A stretch of DNA of 64,000 nucleotides from assembly GCF_003412465.1 (NCBI RefSeq), contig NZ_QTJV01000002.1:62001-126000 (forward strand), in the 5' to 3' direction. The translations under genes were made by a program, and so were the position numbers. Source of the DNA: Chitinophaga silvisoli. GTDB lineage: Bacteria; Bacteroidota; Bacteroidia; Chitinophagales; Chitinophagaceae. The notes beneath the pieces are model-generated. The model had not been told where the DNA came from. It worked only from the letters and a program-made list of their open reading frames with translations, and did no database searches. Below, piece by piece: positions 25,086 through 34,697 of this stretch (position 1 is its first letter; each line of letters starts with the position of its first letter).

Positions 25086-25553
25086 ATGCCTGCGCCTGGT
25101 ACTAAAATATTCCGCATGCGGAAGCTGCTCGAAGAGCCTTTCGATTCTCCGGCCTGGCCGGCAGATGTTTACCTCACGGAACTAGATCCGGATCTGGCAA
25201 GGGAGGTTCACGATCTTCTTATCCTTGGGTATCAAAATGGTGGCGGATCAGTAGCACCATTTTCGGCCTGGTGGTCAGCTCTTTTATCTGATTCTGAATT
25301 CGATCCCTCTCTCTGCTTTTTAGCACGGGATAAACAAGGTATTGTTGGGGTTGCGCAATGCTGGACAAGTGCATTTGTGAAAGACCTGGTCGTTCACCCG
25401 CGCAGGCGCAAGGAAGGAATTGGTGTATCGCTTCTTTTACATGCATATGCGGCTTTTTATCATCGGGGGGCCAGCACCGTTGACCTGAAAGTTGAAGAAG
25501 GAAATACACCGGCGATCAGACTCTATTTGAAATCAGGAATGCAGATCATTTAG
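25086..25553 (+). CDS. GNAT-family N-acetyltransferase
   Basis: This 155-residue protein has the GNAT fold: VGVAQCWTSAFVKDLVVHPRRRKEGIG, covering strand 4 and the acetyl-CoA-binding R/Q-x-x-G-x-G/A loop in the form RRKEGIG, then a helix and DLKVEEGNTPAIRLYLKSGM, the usual end of the domain. The C-terminus is short; many relatives continue for some 10 to 20 residues after the last strand, so slight truncation is possible. The acceptor substrate is unknown. The neighbours give no hint. Start could also be at MRK, 11 codons downstream. Confidence 0.8.
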   Translation: MPAPGTKIFRMRKLLEEPFDSPAWPADVYLTELDPDLAREVHDLLILGYQNGGGSVAPFSAWWSALLSDSEFDPSLCFLARDKQGIVGVAQCWTSAFVKDLVVHPRRRKEGIGVSLLLHAYAAFYHRGASTVDLKVEEGNTPAIRLYLKSGMQII

Positions 25554-25887
25554 CTGCCAGGATATTTATTCAACTGATTTCTTCTAATATCTTCCAGATA
25601 CTTACCGGCAGGCTACATGGAGCCAGGAAACTTCATCAGCTTTCGAAACCTTGCTTCTGTAGCCGGTTGTCAAACCCTCAGGAACTGCAGGCAGCCGTTG
25701 CTGCCCGTCTAACCCCACCCGACAAATTCGTTGATCCTTCGAATATCTTTAAACAAAGTGTAACAGAAATAAAACAGAAGTCAGGTGCTGATGAAAGTAT
25801 TGGTTTGCTTTTTGTGAATTCCATTATTTTACCGTCTGGATGACAATAAATATTTTTGACTTCATTGTTTAAATTAATCTACCTATT
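25554..25887 (+). pseudogene. Probable decayed coding segment
   Basis: No start-to-stop frame is present. The piece at about 25690-25840 reads like protein in one frame (SNPQELQAAVAARLTPP, then DPSNIFKQSVTEIKQKSG), and a piece just before it (about 25596-25675) reads YLPDTYRQATWSQETSSAF in another frame, broken by stops. This looks like a frameshifted remnant of an unknown gene. Nothing else is visible in this gap. Confidence 0.3.
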
Positions 25888-27408
25888 ATGACTGTAGCTA
25901 ACGCAGTGAAATTACTTTTAAATATCTTTTTCGTTTTTGTTGTCAGTATTTCCCATGCTCAAATAAATAAAATTGGTGATGTTTTGGGGAAAGCAAAAAA
26001 TGCCCTGGGGAAAGTCCGTCCTGATTCCTGGGTACCTGGGGGAGCTATCACCACCTCTATTAATGATACGCTTTATGGATTTACCTGGTTGGAGAATGAA
26101 TTGAATTATTTGTCAGATGAAACTGACACCATTCAAAGTTTCGATCTGGCACCCGGACATTACAAGGCAAGTATCCGGTCCTATTGTTTACATGCAGGTG
26201 TGTATGGTCCCTCAAAGGGCGATGGTTACCAGATTGCGAAATTAAAAGGTGCCAAATCAAACCTGGTACGCAATCTCCTGGATCGCTCGGCAGAACATCC
26301 CGAAATTAGTCAGGAAGATGTGCAGACCCTGATCTGGGGTATAGAAGCAGGGGCGAAGTTTAGTTCCTATTCCCCATCATTTCAGGTTGCCGTCAAACCT
26401 CTTCTTACACCGGCAGAAATTGCCGGTATGGAAGTGAATGTAGCAGACCTGGCAAAGAGAGCTGTGCCTGCCGAGCTGAAAGAAATTGCACAAACTTATG
26501 AGTCGCTCCGTTATAAAATGCAAGCTTCACAGGTAAAATATGATGAAATTGAGGCAATTGCTGTTAAGACAGGTGCCCCACCCTTAGGGATTGGTAGTAA
26601 GGTTATCAATACAGACGTATGGTCATATATTGGTAATGGCTTTTTCCTCAAAGCATCTCCATATGGGTATAAGCGTACCGATATTGAGATCTATCGCCCA
26701 TCCAGTCCGGAGCTTAAATATGATTCAAAAGAGAGGATCAGTAAATATATGTATAATGGTTATAGTGTGGAGATTGTTTATGATGACCAGCCAGGCAGGG
26801 ACCAGATCATTGTTGACAATCACACGATACCGGTGTGGATAATAAAATCCTACAACCTAAAAGGACCTGGGGCCGGACAGTCACTTCAGGTTCCGGCCAA
26901 TCAATGGGTTTACCGTGGGAAAATGGCTGATTTCAGTACCCTGGTTAATTCTCCGGGGATGGCAGTCAATATCCCGCAGGGAGGTCCATCAGTATCATAT
27001 GCCTCAGGGTCTGAAGGCAATCCTACATGGCAGGAAATAAAGGCGAGGTATAAACGTACAAAAGAATGGGTAGACAGGTATAATGAATACCGTGATTATG
27101 TTAAGGAGTATGAGGACATGAAAAACCCTCCCGAGATGGATAAATACATAGACGAGACAGCAGTGAATGAAAATATTTACGAAGGTTTAAAAGCGGCCCT
27201 GAATCCAATCGACAAGAAGGGTCAGTCGAACTGGATACGAAAAAACCTTGCGATGACATTAGACATGATGTTCTACGCTATCTGCCAGTTAAAAGGTGAA
27301 TGCGGTGATAATAGCCCGCGTCGTCCTGAGTTATCCTCACATCCTGCACAACCTGGTAATACCAGTAAACAACGGATAGGGTTAAGTCCTTACAAATCTG
27401 GATTGTGA
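25888..27408 (+). CDS. Exported protein of unknown function
   Basis: I do not recognise this 506-residue protein. It has a signal peptide (about 1-24, LLLNIFFVFVVSISHAQ) and so should be periplasmic or secreted. The mature part has beta-rich stretches at 50-115, a helical segment at about 195-235 (VPAELKEIAQTYESLRYKMQASQVKYDEI), a second beta-rich part (about 240-345) and a charged helical stretch (KARYKRTKEWVDRYNEYRDYVKEYEDM). It ends in a proline-rich tail (NSPRRPELSSHPAQPGNTSK). No sorting domain or catalytic motif is seen. It stands alone, with about 220 bp to the next gene. Confidence 0.75.
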   Translation: MTVANAVKLLLNIFFVFVVSISHAQINKIGDVLGKAKNALGKVRPDSWVPGGAITTSINDTLYGFTWLENELNYLSDETDTIQSFDLAPGHYKASIRSYCLHAGVYGPSKGDGYQIAKLKGAKSNLVRNLLDRSAEHPEISQEDVQTLIWGIEAGAKFSSYSPSFQVAVKPLLTPAEIAGMEVNVADLAKRAVPAELKEIAQTYESLRYKMQASQVKYDEIEAIAVKTGAPPLGIGSKVINTDVWSYIGNGFFLKASPYGYKRTDIEIYRPSSPELKYDSKERISKYMYNGYSVEIVYDDQPGRDQIIVDNHTIPVWIIKSYNLKGPGAGQSLQVPANQWVYRGKMADFSTLVNSPGMAVNIPQGGPSVSYASGSEGNPTWQEIKARYKRTKEWVDRYNEYRDYVKEYEDMKNPPEMDKYIDETAVNENIYEGLKAALNPIDKKGQSNWIRKNLAMTLDMMFYAICQLKGECGDNSPRRPELSSHPAQPGNTSKQRIGLSPYKSGL

Positions 27409-27631
27409 TACCTGTTTGGGTTAATGAAGGCTCTTTCCTTCATGGATATTATATAAGCGGCAGGCCCCTGGAGTAATGAAGATCAGTTTCATTCTTCCGG
27501 ACTTAATCTGTATATTAATCCCATTATTTAGGAAAACTAACTACCATGGTCAATTGGCCAAACAGCCATTTTTAAGCGGACAACAAGCTTAGTTGTCCGC
27601 TGTAAAATTTAAAAGACCTTTTAAATCCGAA

Positions 27632-28357
27632 ATGACTATACCTAAATTGACATTTTTCTTAACCTGCTTGTTTCTTCTTACAGCTTGCAAGGTACAAATC
27701 AAATTGCCTAAAAATTTGGATGAATCAATTTTGTATTTTCAACAACAATTGACACCGGCAGAACTTGACAGTTTCAAAAACAAGCCGGAAAGCGATGCGG
27801 TAATAGAGTTGCACCAAAGCACTGGACAATGGATAAGAAACAATTGGGTCTACGGTGACAGAGACACCGCCCTGAAAAACTATTTTAAAGCGTTAGGCAT
27901 TTATGCTCCTGACGATATCTCGTCAATCATCCTGACATCTCTGCATCGGACCTTAAATAAAAAGGAAATTGAACTTGAGAAACAGGTTGAAACTTACAAA
28001 GCATATTGGCAGCCTATAATAGACTGCAGGGAGAAACAGAAAATCCAGGCGGTATCTACCTACAAAAAGTTTAAGGTAGGTGATAACATAACGCTATACA
28101 TGCCAGTTGACACATCGGAAGGAAATCGCAACGCAATTCTCTATAACTGTCCAACAACTGAATGGGTATTTAACGAAAAGAAAGACCTGATCTTAAAAGG
28201 AATTGTTACAAAAAAGTATTTCATCAATGATACGGCCAATGCGTTTTTTACTGTCCGTGTAACATATTTGAACCGCAAAGACACACGCATTTTGATGGAG
28301 CAGGTTCAGATAGGTAACGAAAAAAATTTCTCTTTGACAGGACTTAAAATTGAATAA
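27632..28357 (+). CDS. DUF6794-like lipoprotein
   Basis: This protein of 241 residues starts at the ATG at 27632, which gives a lipoprotein signal (FLLTAC, lipid Cys about 19). An upstream in-frame start would put 13 residues in front of the signal. The first part (about 24-115) matches the DUF6794 pattern as I recall it: PKNLDESILYFQQQLTPAELDSFK, TGQWIRNNWVYG, LKNYFKALGIYAPDDISSIIL. DUF6794 proteins often occur among polymorphic-toxin immunity or orphan genes in Bacteroidota; the function is not known. The C-terminal half is a separate beta-rich part with KKFKVGDNITLYMPVD. Confidence 0.7.
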   Translation: MTIPKLTFFLTCLFLLTACKVQIKLPKNLDESILYFQQQLTPAELDSFKNKPESDAVIELHQSTGQWIRNNWVYGDRDTALKNYFKALGIYAPDDISSIILTSLHRTLNKKEIELEKQVETYKAYWQPIIDCREKQKIQAVSTYKKFKVGDNITLYMPVDTSEGNRNAILYNCPTTEWVFNEKKDLILKGIVTKKYFINDTANAFFTVRVTYLNRKDTRILMEQVQIGNEKNFSLTGLKIE

Positions 28358-28550
28358 TACTTACTCCCAAAAAGCAGTTACCTTCAATCAAAATGAACCA
28401 ATGAGTTGCCTAAAACTTAAAAAGATAAAAGCCTCAGAAGTGGCTGGTATCAGGGTTTAATTATTAACAATCATTTATACAATTCAAATGCGCTAAGTAT
28501 AATTAAGCCTTAGAAAGGCATTCACCCCCTGGCAATATTTCGAACATAAA

Positions 28551-28582
28551 AACGCCTTCAAATTCAACGATTTGAAGGCGTT
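28551..28582. terminator. Bidirectional terminator-like hairpin
   Basis: aacgccttcaaa (28551-28562) and tttgaaggcgtt (28571-28582) form a perfect 12-bp stem with an 8-nt loop, A-rich on the left and T-rich on the right. It is followed by tgcgagctgggggaattcc, which again resembles a tRNA acceptor end read on the minus strand (scar B). No tRNA is present. Confidence 0.65.
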
Positions 28583-29150
28583 CTAATTTTTCTGCGAGCT
28601 GGGGGAATTCCTCCGATTAAATTTGTTTTCGAGATGATTGCGAACCAGCCGGGTAATATAGATGCAAATGAATAAGAAGCAACCTATTTTTCGACAAGTT
28701 GTACAGGTAGCTAAAATTATAAAGAGGTTTACTATTTTCGTCAAAAGTCTATAAGGTCCTTTTTTGTAAACATGAATTGAAGAATAACAACAGTATCATA
28801 TAGTGCAGAACGGTAATTGTCCTTTCAATTAAAGGTTGATAAATGATCAGTAATATCATCAAAGTAATTCAATAAGTCACGAAAATAATTGGGTTTCTCT
28901 TCTGCAGAAAAACGGATTGAATATTGGCAAACCCGGTATTCCGGGAATAATTGTTCCAGGAATCTTCTTAACTTTTGAGAGGATAACTATGATCGGTTCA
29001 GTTAAAATTATTAAAACATGACGGGGCTAACCCGCTCTCAAACGTCTTAAACGCAAAAGGTCTCCAGATCATATTTAAAGCCTTCAACCTTTTACTAACC
29101 CCGTTCAGTTTACTTACCTAAGAAAAAACGATTCGCCCCCAAACGCAAAA
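28583..29150 (-). other. Gene-free stretch with a decayed minus-strand reading frame
   Basis: The only coding trace is a minus-strand open segment of about 53 codons at 28825-28985 without a good start. It reads QKLRRFLEQLFPEYRVCQYS, RFSAEEKPNYFRDLLNYF and DDITDHLSTFN before a TGA, and looks like a piece of a helical protein. It is probably a remnant. Otherwise the stretch is AT-rich and shows nothing I can name. Confidence 0.3.
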
Positions 29151-29179
29151 AAGCCTCCAGATTTCACATCTGAAGGCTT
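29151..29179 (-). terminator. Terminator hairpin next to scar C
   Basis: aagcctccagat (29151-29162) pairs with atctgaaggctt (29168-29179) with one wobble. A-rich sequence on its left gives a T run on the minus strand. It stands 31 bp left of the tRNA-3'-end-like repeat at 29210, the order found at real tRNA 3' ends in this window. Confidence 0.65.
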
Positions 29180-29209
29180 AAAATTTTTGCAAATCGGTCG
29201 ATTTATTTT

Positions 29210-29242
29210 GCGGGCTGCGAGGGACAATTATCGAACCAATTT
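29210..29242 (-). repeat. Left copy of a 33-bp tRNA-3'-end-like direct repeat (scar C)
   Basis: This 33-bp sequence starts gcgggctgcgaggg and ends tcgaaccaattt. It matches 45010-45042 at 27 of 33 positions without gaps, in the same orientation. Read on the minus strand it holds GGTTCGA, as in a T arm, and an acceptor-like end, but the T stem cannot form. To its right tttgctc/gagcaaa forms a small hairpin. A possible attachment-site relic at the left end of the accessory region. Confidence 0.5.
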
Positions 29243-29456
29243 GCTCAGGATTTAGAGCAAATCTATCGACTTGCGAAACAAATTATGGAAAAGTGATAAT
29301 TAATGAGCATGGCATTGTTAGTCTCAGATTCCGTGACTTTTTCTGGCCCGACGCTAGAGCTGTTAAGAATAGATCAAAAAAAGAGAATTTTCTTAATGAG
29401 TCAATTTGCTAGCATTAGTTAAAAGGGCCAAATATTATGCCTATCTCCCTCACTTA

Positions 29457-29810
29457 TTACGAGCTCACCAAAGCCTGACAAACATTTAATTCATTGTAAA
29501 GTTGGATTTGTACTTTTTCTAAGGCTAATATTTTAGCAATAGAGAAATGCTCATCTAAATATCGATGTGTGCAAAAAAGCATTTGGTAATTTAACGGGTC
29601 ATCCTATATTTTAAGACCAGTATGAAAAATATTAGGAATACTGCTTTCATTCCGACCAAAAAGAAACTCAATTTTGCACCCTTTAAGTAAGGATTTTATA
29701 CTGTTTGTAGGTACCTTTATCACGATCTTTGAACCGTATTCATCGCTAATGTACCAGATGTTGGCAGGCTCATGCATTAGTTCTTTATGAATTCTATCTG
29801 CTTTATTCAT
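29457..29810 (-). pseudogene. Small protein gene interrupted by an in-frame amber codon
   Basis: An ATG-started frame of 68 codons (MNKADRIHKELMHEP, GSKIVIKVPTNSIKSLL) ends in TAG at 29604-29606. The same frame then stays open for 48 more codons to a TAA at 29457, reading DDPLNYQMLFCTHRYLDEHF and SIAKILALEKVQIQLYNEL. The second half is as protein-like as the first, so the original product was probably about 117 residues. I do not recognise the family. It lies 75 bp past the end of the helicase gene on the same strand. Read-through of the amber codon is possible but unproved. Confidence 0.6.
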
Positions 29811-29885
29811 AACCTCAAGTAATATAGATTTCCCATACTCATATGCCTATAGCAAAGATTAAATTTGAGTATAAAGGTTACTTTC

Positions 29886-32800
29886 TTAAGATAAAAGATT
29901 GTTTATGATTTGATTTACATCAGTACTAAGCCTTCCATTTTCTTTTGTTGTTAAGAGCTTTCCAGGAAAATGCTTATTGTACCATTTTTCCTTGGTGCTC
30001 CAATGCGCATTATAGCTAGGGTCGTCTAATCGGCCTAGATGCTCTAAGTAATAGTCTTCTCCCTTTATTGTAATTGTAAAATCAGGCAAATAGAATGAGC
30101 CATCTAGCTCAGCAAATAACGGATATTCATACTTAAATGGGATTTTCCTCTCAAAGAGCATGTTGGCTATAATTACTTCAGATTTTGATCGCACCATATA
30201 TGCAGATAATGTTTCATGAATTTTCCCCTCGTTATACCACTCGTTCATAATTAGCAGTTCTTTACTCAGTGGTTTAAATTCAAATAAGGAAGAGTTTATT
30301 TTTGAGATTACACTTGCTTCCGGTCTACTTAGAGAAAGAAAAGCGCTAATGTCCCTCTCGGCGAATATTGTCAATTTTGTCTTCGCTCTTGTGATTGCGG
30401 TATAGATTAGTTCTTTAGAAAGCAGGGCTTTTTTAGATTTGGGTAAAACCAAATACACATAATCAAACTCACTGCCTTGTGATTTATGAACAGAAATTGC
30501 ATAAGCGAGTTCCAAGTTGCCCTCAGGTTTCTCTTCTGGTAAATAATAAAGCTTTCCGTTTGGATGCTTGTACTTGCCCAAAGTGTTTTTCTTCCCGAAC
30601 GGAACATACCCTTTTCTTCCCTCGAAATTTACAATAAATCGGCTTGGTCTGAAATGAGGGAATAGCCACCTGTAACTGTACCACCTACCTGTATCTTCAT
30701 CTTTAAATTTTTTATTATCAAAAGGGTGTGGTGCGGTAAAACCTAGTTCACCATTGTGAATTTGTATTCTTGTGTTCTCTCCATTTACAAATGCAAATAT
30801 TGGGTTGGACTTAGGCCGATTCCGTGTCTGTATAACCTTATCAAATAGGGATATGCCATCCAAAAATTGATTACGTTCTACTTTTTGTTTATTGAATTTT
30901 CTCTGCAAAAAAACATTTAAATCATCTGTGCCATATTCTTCTCCCCGATAAGGAGATATGACCTGAAAGTAATCTGCACGCTTTTCATTGTCATTTCCTG
31001 TATCTTCAAATGCTTTATTCAGTAATTCATATGGACGTTCTTCATAGTATTTTGTTGAGCTTCGTCCTTCTAAATCTGCTATAAGTGTTTCAAACATTAA
31101 ATCCTTAAGTTCATCTTCGCTATCCCAAAACAAAACATTTAAATCTTTTAAATTGTCAGTAAAATCACCTTCCTGAACTCGCTTTAATAAATCAATATTT
31201 TCTGCCTTACTTTTTGCTACATCCTCTAATGACACCGCCTGCCCATAATCCTTATTAATAAATATTCGGGCCAAATCCAAAATACCTGTTCCTCTATTTG
31301 TAACGCGATTCTCCATCTGTCTTAAATTCACTTTCAGAACGCCTTTATTGTCTTCGTCGATCCAGTCAATTATATCCGAAAACACTTTACCTACTCCAAT
31401 AGCTGGTAATTGGTTGGGATCCCCAACCAATATGACCCTTTGAACAGTATTCCAGTTTATTGCTTTAAAAAGAGTTGCAAATAAACTTTGATCTATCATG
31501 GAGCATTCATCGATGATGAAAATTTTTATATCCTCTTCTTCGCGTCCTCCAAGTCTTTTAAACGTATAATTTTCATTTAGCCAAGATTTTTCAGCCAAAA
31601 AGGAATGAATCGTTTTGGCTTCTTTTTTGGTTCTTTCTCTAAGCCTATCAGCTGCTTTCCCTGTTGGGGCCAGAAGGAGAAAGGACGTTCCTGTGCCATG
31701 CCCCTTTTCTATTGCTTCTATTATTGAGCTGACAATAGTCGTTTTGCCTGTTCCAGCACCTCCTATAATTATACTTAGTGCTTTTGTAAAAATCTTCTGG
31801 CAAACCTCGATCTGACCCTGTACAGCTTCTTCATATTTAGTAGGATTAAGCTTTGCGAGTTTCGATGTTGATTTATATAAGAAATCGTGCCAGTTCTTTT
31901 CAGTAACAGGACTTCTAATCGAACTAATTTTTTGTTTCGCTAGATGTTTGATTTTCTCCTCAATGAATCTTTCATCATCGAAAATATTCTTGAGATATAA
32001 ATAGTGATTTCCTATACTGTCGGGTCTTTTAAATATGACTTTGCTTAGCTCTGGTTCATATGAGTCAAAGTTTCGCTTCTTAAACTCATATTGCCGCCAT
32101 TCTTGTTTATAGGAGAGATACTTGTTTACTCTAGCCAAGATAATTTCTCCATTAGTAAACGTATGTGCTGCTATCTTTTTTAGTTCATTAACACACAACG
32201 CACGAAAGCGAATTGCACTTCCCCGAGTGGTTAATCTGTCTAGCCCTAACTCTGGAGATGGCAACACACCATGATCTATTTTACTGAAGGTAATTTTGTC
32301 ATCAGAGTTGTTGCCAACATATGATTCACAAAGGATGTAAGGATTAGATATAATTTCGCTTAGAGAAGCATATATATTGTTTTTTTCTCTGTTAGTAGCT
32401 AATATATTCTTTATATGCTCTTGCTTCAAATCAAATCTCGGGAGTATGTCAAGCATTAATGTCAATTCGTCTTTTTCACAGCCTGCTAGCCAATCCTGTA
32501 GTTCTTCCCATTCAGCCTTATTAATATTAGCTTCATCTATGGGAATGTTATTTAATAGAGAGTTCCTTATTGTCTGATATGCTTCTTCCTCTTTTCTGTT
32601 TACTGTTTGAAGTTTAAACCAAGTAATCAATGCGGGTATTTTGATGTAAGAAAGCACTTTGGATAAACCCGGATAACGTCCTCTGTTTGCCCATAATTCC
32701 CCAACGAGTAATTGCAACCATTTCTTTCTCTCATTCCAGTTTTCTGACGTGTCGCCTACTTCATTTTGAAGAACATCAACAATTCCTAATGCATTTTCTA

Positions 32801-33584
32801 TCACTTCTAGTGCGTCATCATCTGTCATTTGACGCATTGCATACTTAAATGGTCTTTCATTATCAGGAAATAGTGCAATCTTTTCTAAAACTTCTGGTTT
32901 GTTTTTGTATAAATGATAAGGGATTCTGAAACCCTGATCAGGGTAATGAGATGTAACAGGCAATTGCCACACAAAAGCGCCTGCATAATCTTCTTTTTCT
33001 TGTGCAGTTGCCTTTTCGTATTCGATAAATTCTTTTGGGAAATCTTTAAGTCTGCTTATGCCAATAATAGCATATCGTTTGTTTTCATCTTCACTAAATG
33101 GATTACTGTAATTACTGTAATAGAATATTAGGCTTCTGTTTCTCTCTAATTGCTTGAGAAAATCTTTTACATTGTTCAACCGATTGTCATAATTGAATGT
33201 ACCATCCTCATTTTTGTCGTCTTCAAAGTACATCTCCTCATAAGGCCATACACTAATAGTGCTTGGTGGCATGTTCCATTTAGTAATGCCGTCTTTATGT
33301 TTATACCATTCTGGAGGTTCGGCGTAGGCCGCTATTGTTTCAGTTCCAAATGCATTAATGCTAAAACAACAAGGAGGTATATAATTGTTCTTAATAGAGG
33401 CACAATTGCAACCAGCATATTCTGCTTGTTCTTTTTGAACAAAGGGCTTCTTCCCCGTCATGCCACCAGGATATGAATAAGTTCCTGTACAGTAAACGTT
33501 CTTAAGAGGCTCTTCGCAAATATGACCATTCCAACCATTGTCATGCCAACTTAGTCGTGCTGAAAAATGTGTCACAGAACTCAT
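29886..33584 (-). CDS. RecD-like SF1B helicase with Cys-rich N-terminus and PD-(D/E)XK-like C-terminus
   Basis: This 1232-residue protein has three parts. Residues 1-80 carry six cysteines (23, 32, 59, 61, 72, 73) around WHDNGWNGHIC, a possible metal or Fe-S site. About 80-570 is unassigned and mostly helical. About 575-1085 is a RecD/UvrD-type helicase: Walker A GGAGTGKTT near 608, Walker B IIDECSM near 690, GDPNQLPAIGVG near 718, VHKSQGSEFDYVYL near 1035 and IYTAITRAKTKL near 1065. About 1125-1232 resembles the nuclease domain found behind such helicases: SKSEVIIANMLFE, PDFTI, then YYLEHLG, with His where the usual Lys stands. It lies 157 bp downstream of jetD on the same strand, which suggests a role in the same defence island. 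Low GC like the jet genes. Confidence 0.85.
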   Translation of the reverse strand: MSSVTHFSARLSWHDNGWNGHICEEPLKNVYCTGTYSYPGGMTGKKPFVQKEQAEYAGCNCASIKNNYIPPCCFSINAFGTETIAAYAEPPEWYKHKDGITKWNMPPSTISVWPYEEMYFEDDKNEDGTFNYDNRLNNVKDFLKQLERNRSLIFYYSNYSNPFSEDENKRYAIIGISRLKDFPKEFIEYEKATAQEKEDYAGAFVWQLPVTSHYPDQGFRIPYHLYKNKPEVLEKIALFPDNERPFKYAMRQMTDDDALEVIENALGIVDVLQNEVGDTSENWNERKKWLQLLVGELWANRGRYPGLSKVLSYIKIPALITWFKLQTVNRKEEEAYQTIRNSLLNNIPIDEANINKAEWEELQDWLAGCEKDELTLMLDILPRFDLKQEHIKNILATNREKNNIYASLSEIISNPYILCESYVGNNSDDKITFSKIDHGVLPSPELGLDRLTTRGSAIRFRALCVNELKKIAAHTFTNGEIILARVNKYLSYKQEWRQYEFKKRNFDSYEPELSKVIFKRPDSIGNHYLYLKNIFDDERFIEEKIKHLAKQKISSIRSPVTEKNWHDFLYKSTSKLAKLNPTKYEEAVQGQIEVCQKIFTKALSIIIGGAGTGKTTIVSSIIEAIEKGHGTGTSFLLLAPTGKAADRLRERTKKEAKTIHSFLAEKSWLNENYTFKRLGGREEEDIKIFIIDECSMIDQSLFATLFKAINWNTVQRVILVGDPNQLPAIGVGKVFSDIIDWIDEDNKGVLKVNLRQMENRVTNRGTGILDLARIFINKDYGQAVSLEDVAKSKAENIDLLKRVQEGDFTDNLKDLNVLFWDSEDELKDLMFETLIADLEGRSSTKYYEERPYELLNKAFEDTGNDNEKRADYFQVISPYRGEEYGTDDLNVFLQRKFNKQKVERNQFLDGISLFDKVIQTRNRPKSNPIFAFVNGENTRIQIHNGELGFTAPHPFDNKKFKDEDTGRWYSYRWLFPHFRPSRFIVNFEGRKGYVPFGKKNTLGKYKHPNGKLYYLPEEKPEGNLELAYAISVHKSQGSEFDYVYLVLPKSKKALLSKELIYTAITRAKTKLTIFAERDISAFLSLSRPEASVISKINSSLFEFKPLSKELLIMNEWYNEGKIHETLSAYMVRSKSEVIIANMLFERKIPFKYEYPLFAELDGSFYLPDFTITIKGEDYYLEHLGRLDDPSYNAHWSTKEKWYNKHFPGKLLTTKENGRLSTDVNQIINNLLS

Positions 33585-33740
33585 ATGTTTATAATTATTT
33601 AAAATATATTTATGAAAAACGTCAGCTATTTGGGAATAAGTGAAAAAACGAAAAAAAGTTGCGGTCCCCGATAATTTATAATAGAGTGACTTGCTTTTTT
33701 GATCATGACGCCCTTAACAATGGTCTCAATTTTATAAAAA

Positions 33741-34697
33741 TCAACTAGAAGTATTATATTTAAATAATTCGAGAATATCCATTGACTCCTCTTCTATCCA
33801 TTTATTCTCCTTTATAAGCTGATTGATAAGTTTAGCTTCTCTTTCCTTGTAGTCTGCTTGATTTAGTCCTGATAGAGGGATGTTGAAGTTCCAATTACTA
33901 TTGTGATGGTCAGAATTTACCGGAATGGCTAGGTCAAGCACATATGGATATAGCAAATTTATCTCCACAGACTTCTGCTTCATCTTGTATTTAATTCTAG
34001 AATAGATAGATAGTCCATGAAAATCCCAATCACAAGAATAATAAATAGGAAATTTCAACTTGTCCGGACTTATAAAATCAATAATACCGATATTGTTCCC
34101 TCCCACATACCAGAGCTCCAGACCTGTTTCACGGATTTTCCAGGGGCTTTTAAGGTGCGCAATATTTTCACATAGAATAATTGCAGTAGGCGCCGGACTG
34201 TCAATCACCAAACGCCATTGATGATTTTTAGGATCTTTATCTGGAAAATCATCTATTCCTAATATTTTGCAGACAGCACTTTTTAATCCTGGTTTGTTTT
34301 CCAAATATTTGGAACCATGAGTTTTAAATACTTCGGACGAAAAAATTCTTATGGTCGTTAGATTTTTCAGTAACTCGTCTTTATACTCCGATATAAACAT
34401 AAGCGTTTGAATATCGTATTCTGTATATTTTCTTCTAGCGTCATCCTCCAAATCCATAGCCTGCAAGAACCGGGTATACTGTTCAAAGTCTTGTTTGAAG
34501 TTTTGGTCGTAAAATGAAAGATATTTTGGCGTTGCCTCAATTATTTTGTTATTCCCTGACTTAAACTTCAATAGTTTCTTTTGCGTAATCAACACGTTTG
34601 CTATATAACCGTTGTCGGTAATTTTAGCGTTTGTGTACTGATTAATATATAATTGGTTCAACGCCTTGAAATGCCGCCACTGTAGCTCTCTTTTCAT
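33741..34697 (-). CDS. jetD: JetD/MksG-like Toprim nuclease of a Wadjet system
   Basis: This 318-residue protein is the predicted DNA-cleaving subunit of the Wadjet complex. The C-terminal half matches the Toprim-like DUF2220 fold: IILCENIAHL supplies the acidic residue near 175, GLELWYVGGNN follows, and YYSCDWDFHGLSIYSRIK gives the D-x-D-x-H-G motif near 222, the metal site. The N-terminal half (about 1-150) is helical and does not look like the standard DUF3322. In characterised Wadjet systems JetD cuts small circular DNA after loop extrusion by the SMC motor. Start and stop overlap jetC by 4 bp (ATGA), so translation is coupled. The assignment rests on the motif plus gene order. Confidence 0.85.
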   Translation of the reverse strand: MKRELQWRHFKALNQLYINQYTNAKITDNGYIANVLITQKKLLKFKSGNNKIIEATPKYLSFYDQNFKQDFEQYTRFLQAMDLEDDARRKYTEYDIQTLMFISEYKDELLKNLTTIRIFSSEVFKTHGSKYLENKPGLKSAVCKILGIDDFPDKDPKNHQWRLVIDSPAPTAIILCENIAHLKSPWKIRETGLELWYVGGNNIGIIDFISPDKLKFPIYYSCDWDFHGLSIYSRIKYKMKQKSVEINLLYPYVLDLAIPVNSDHHNSNWNFNIPLSGLNQADYKEREAKLINQLIKENKWIEEESMDILELFKYNTSS

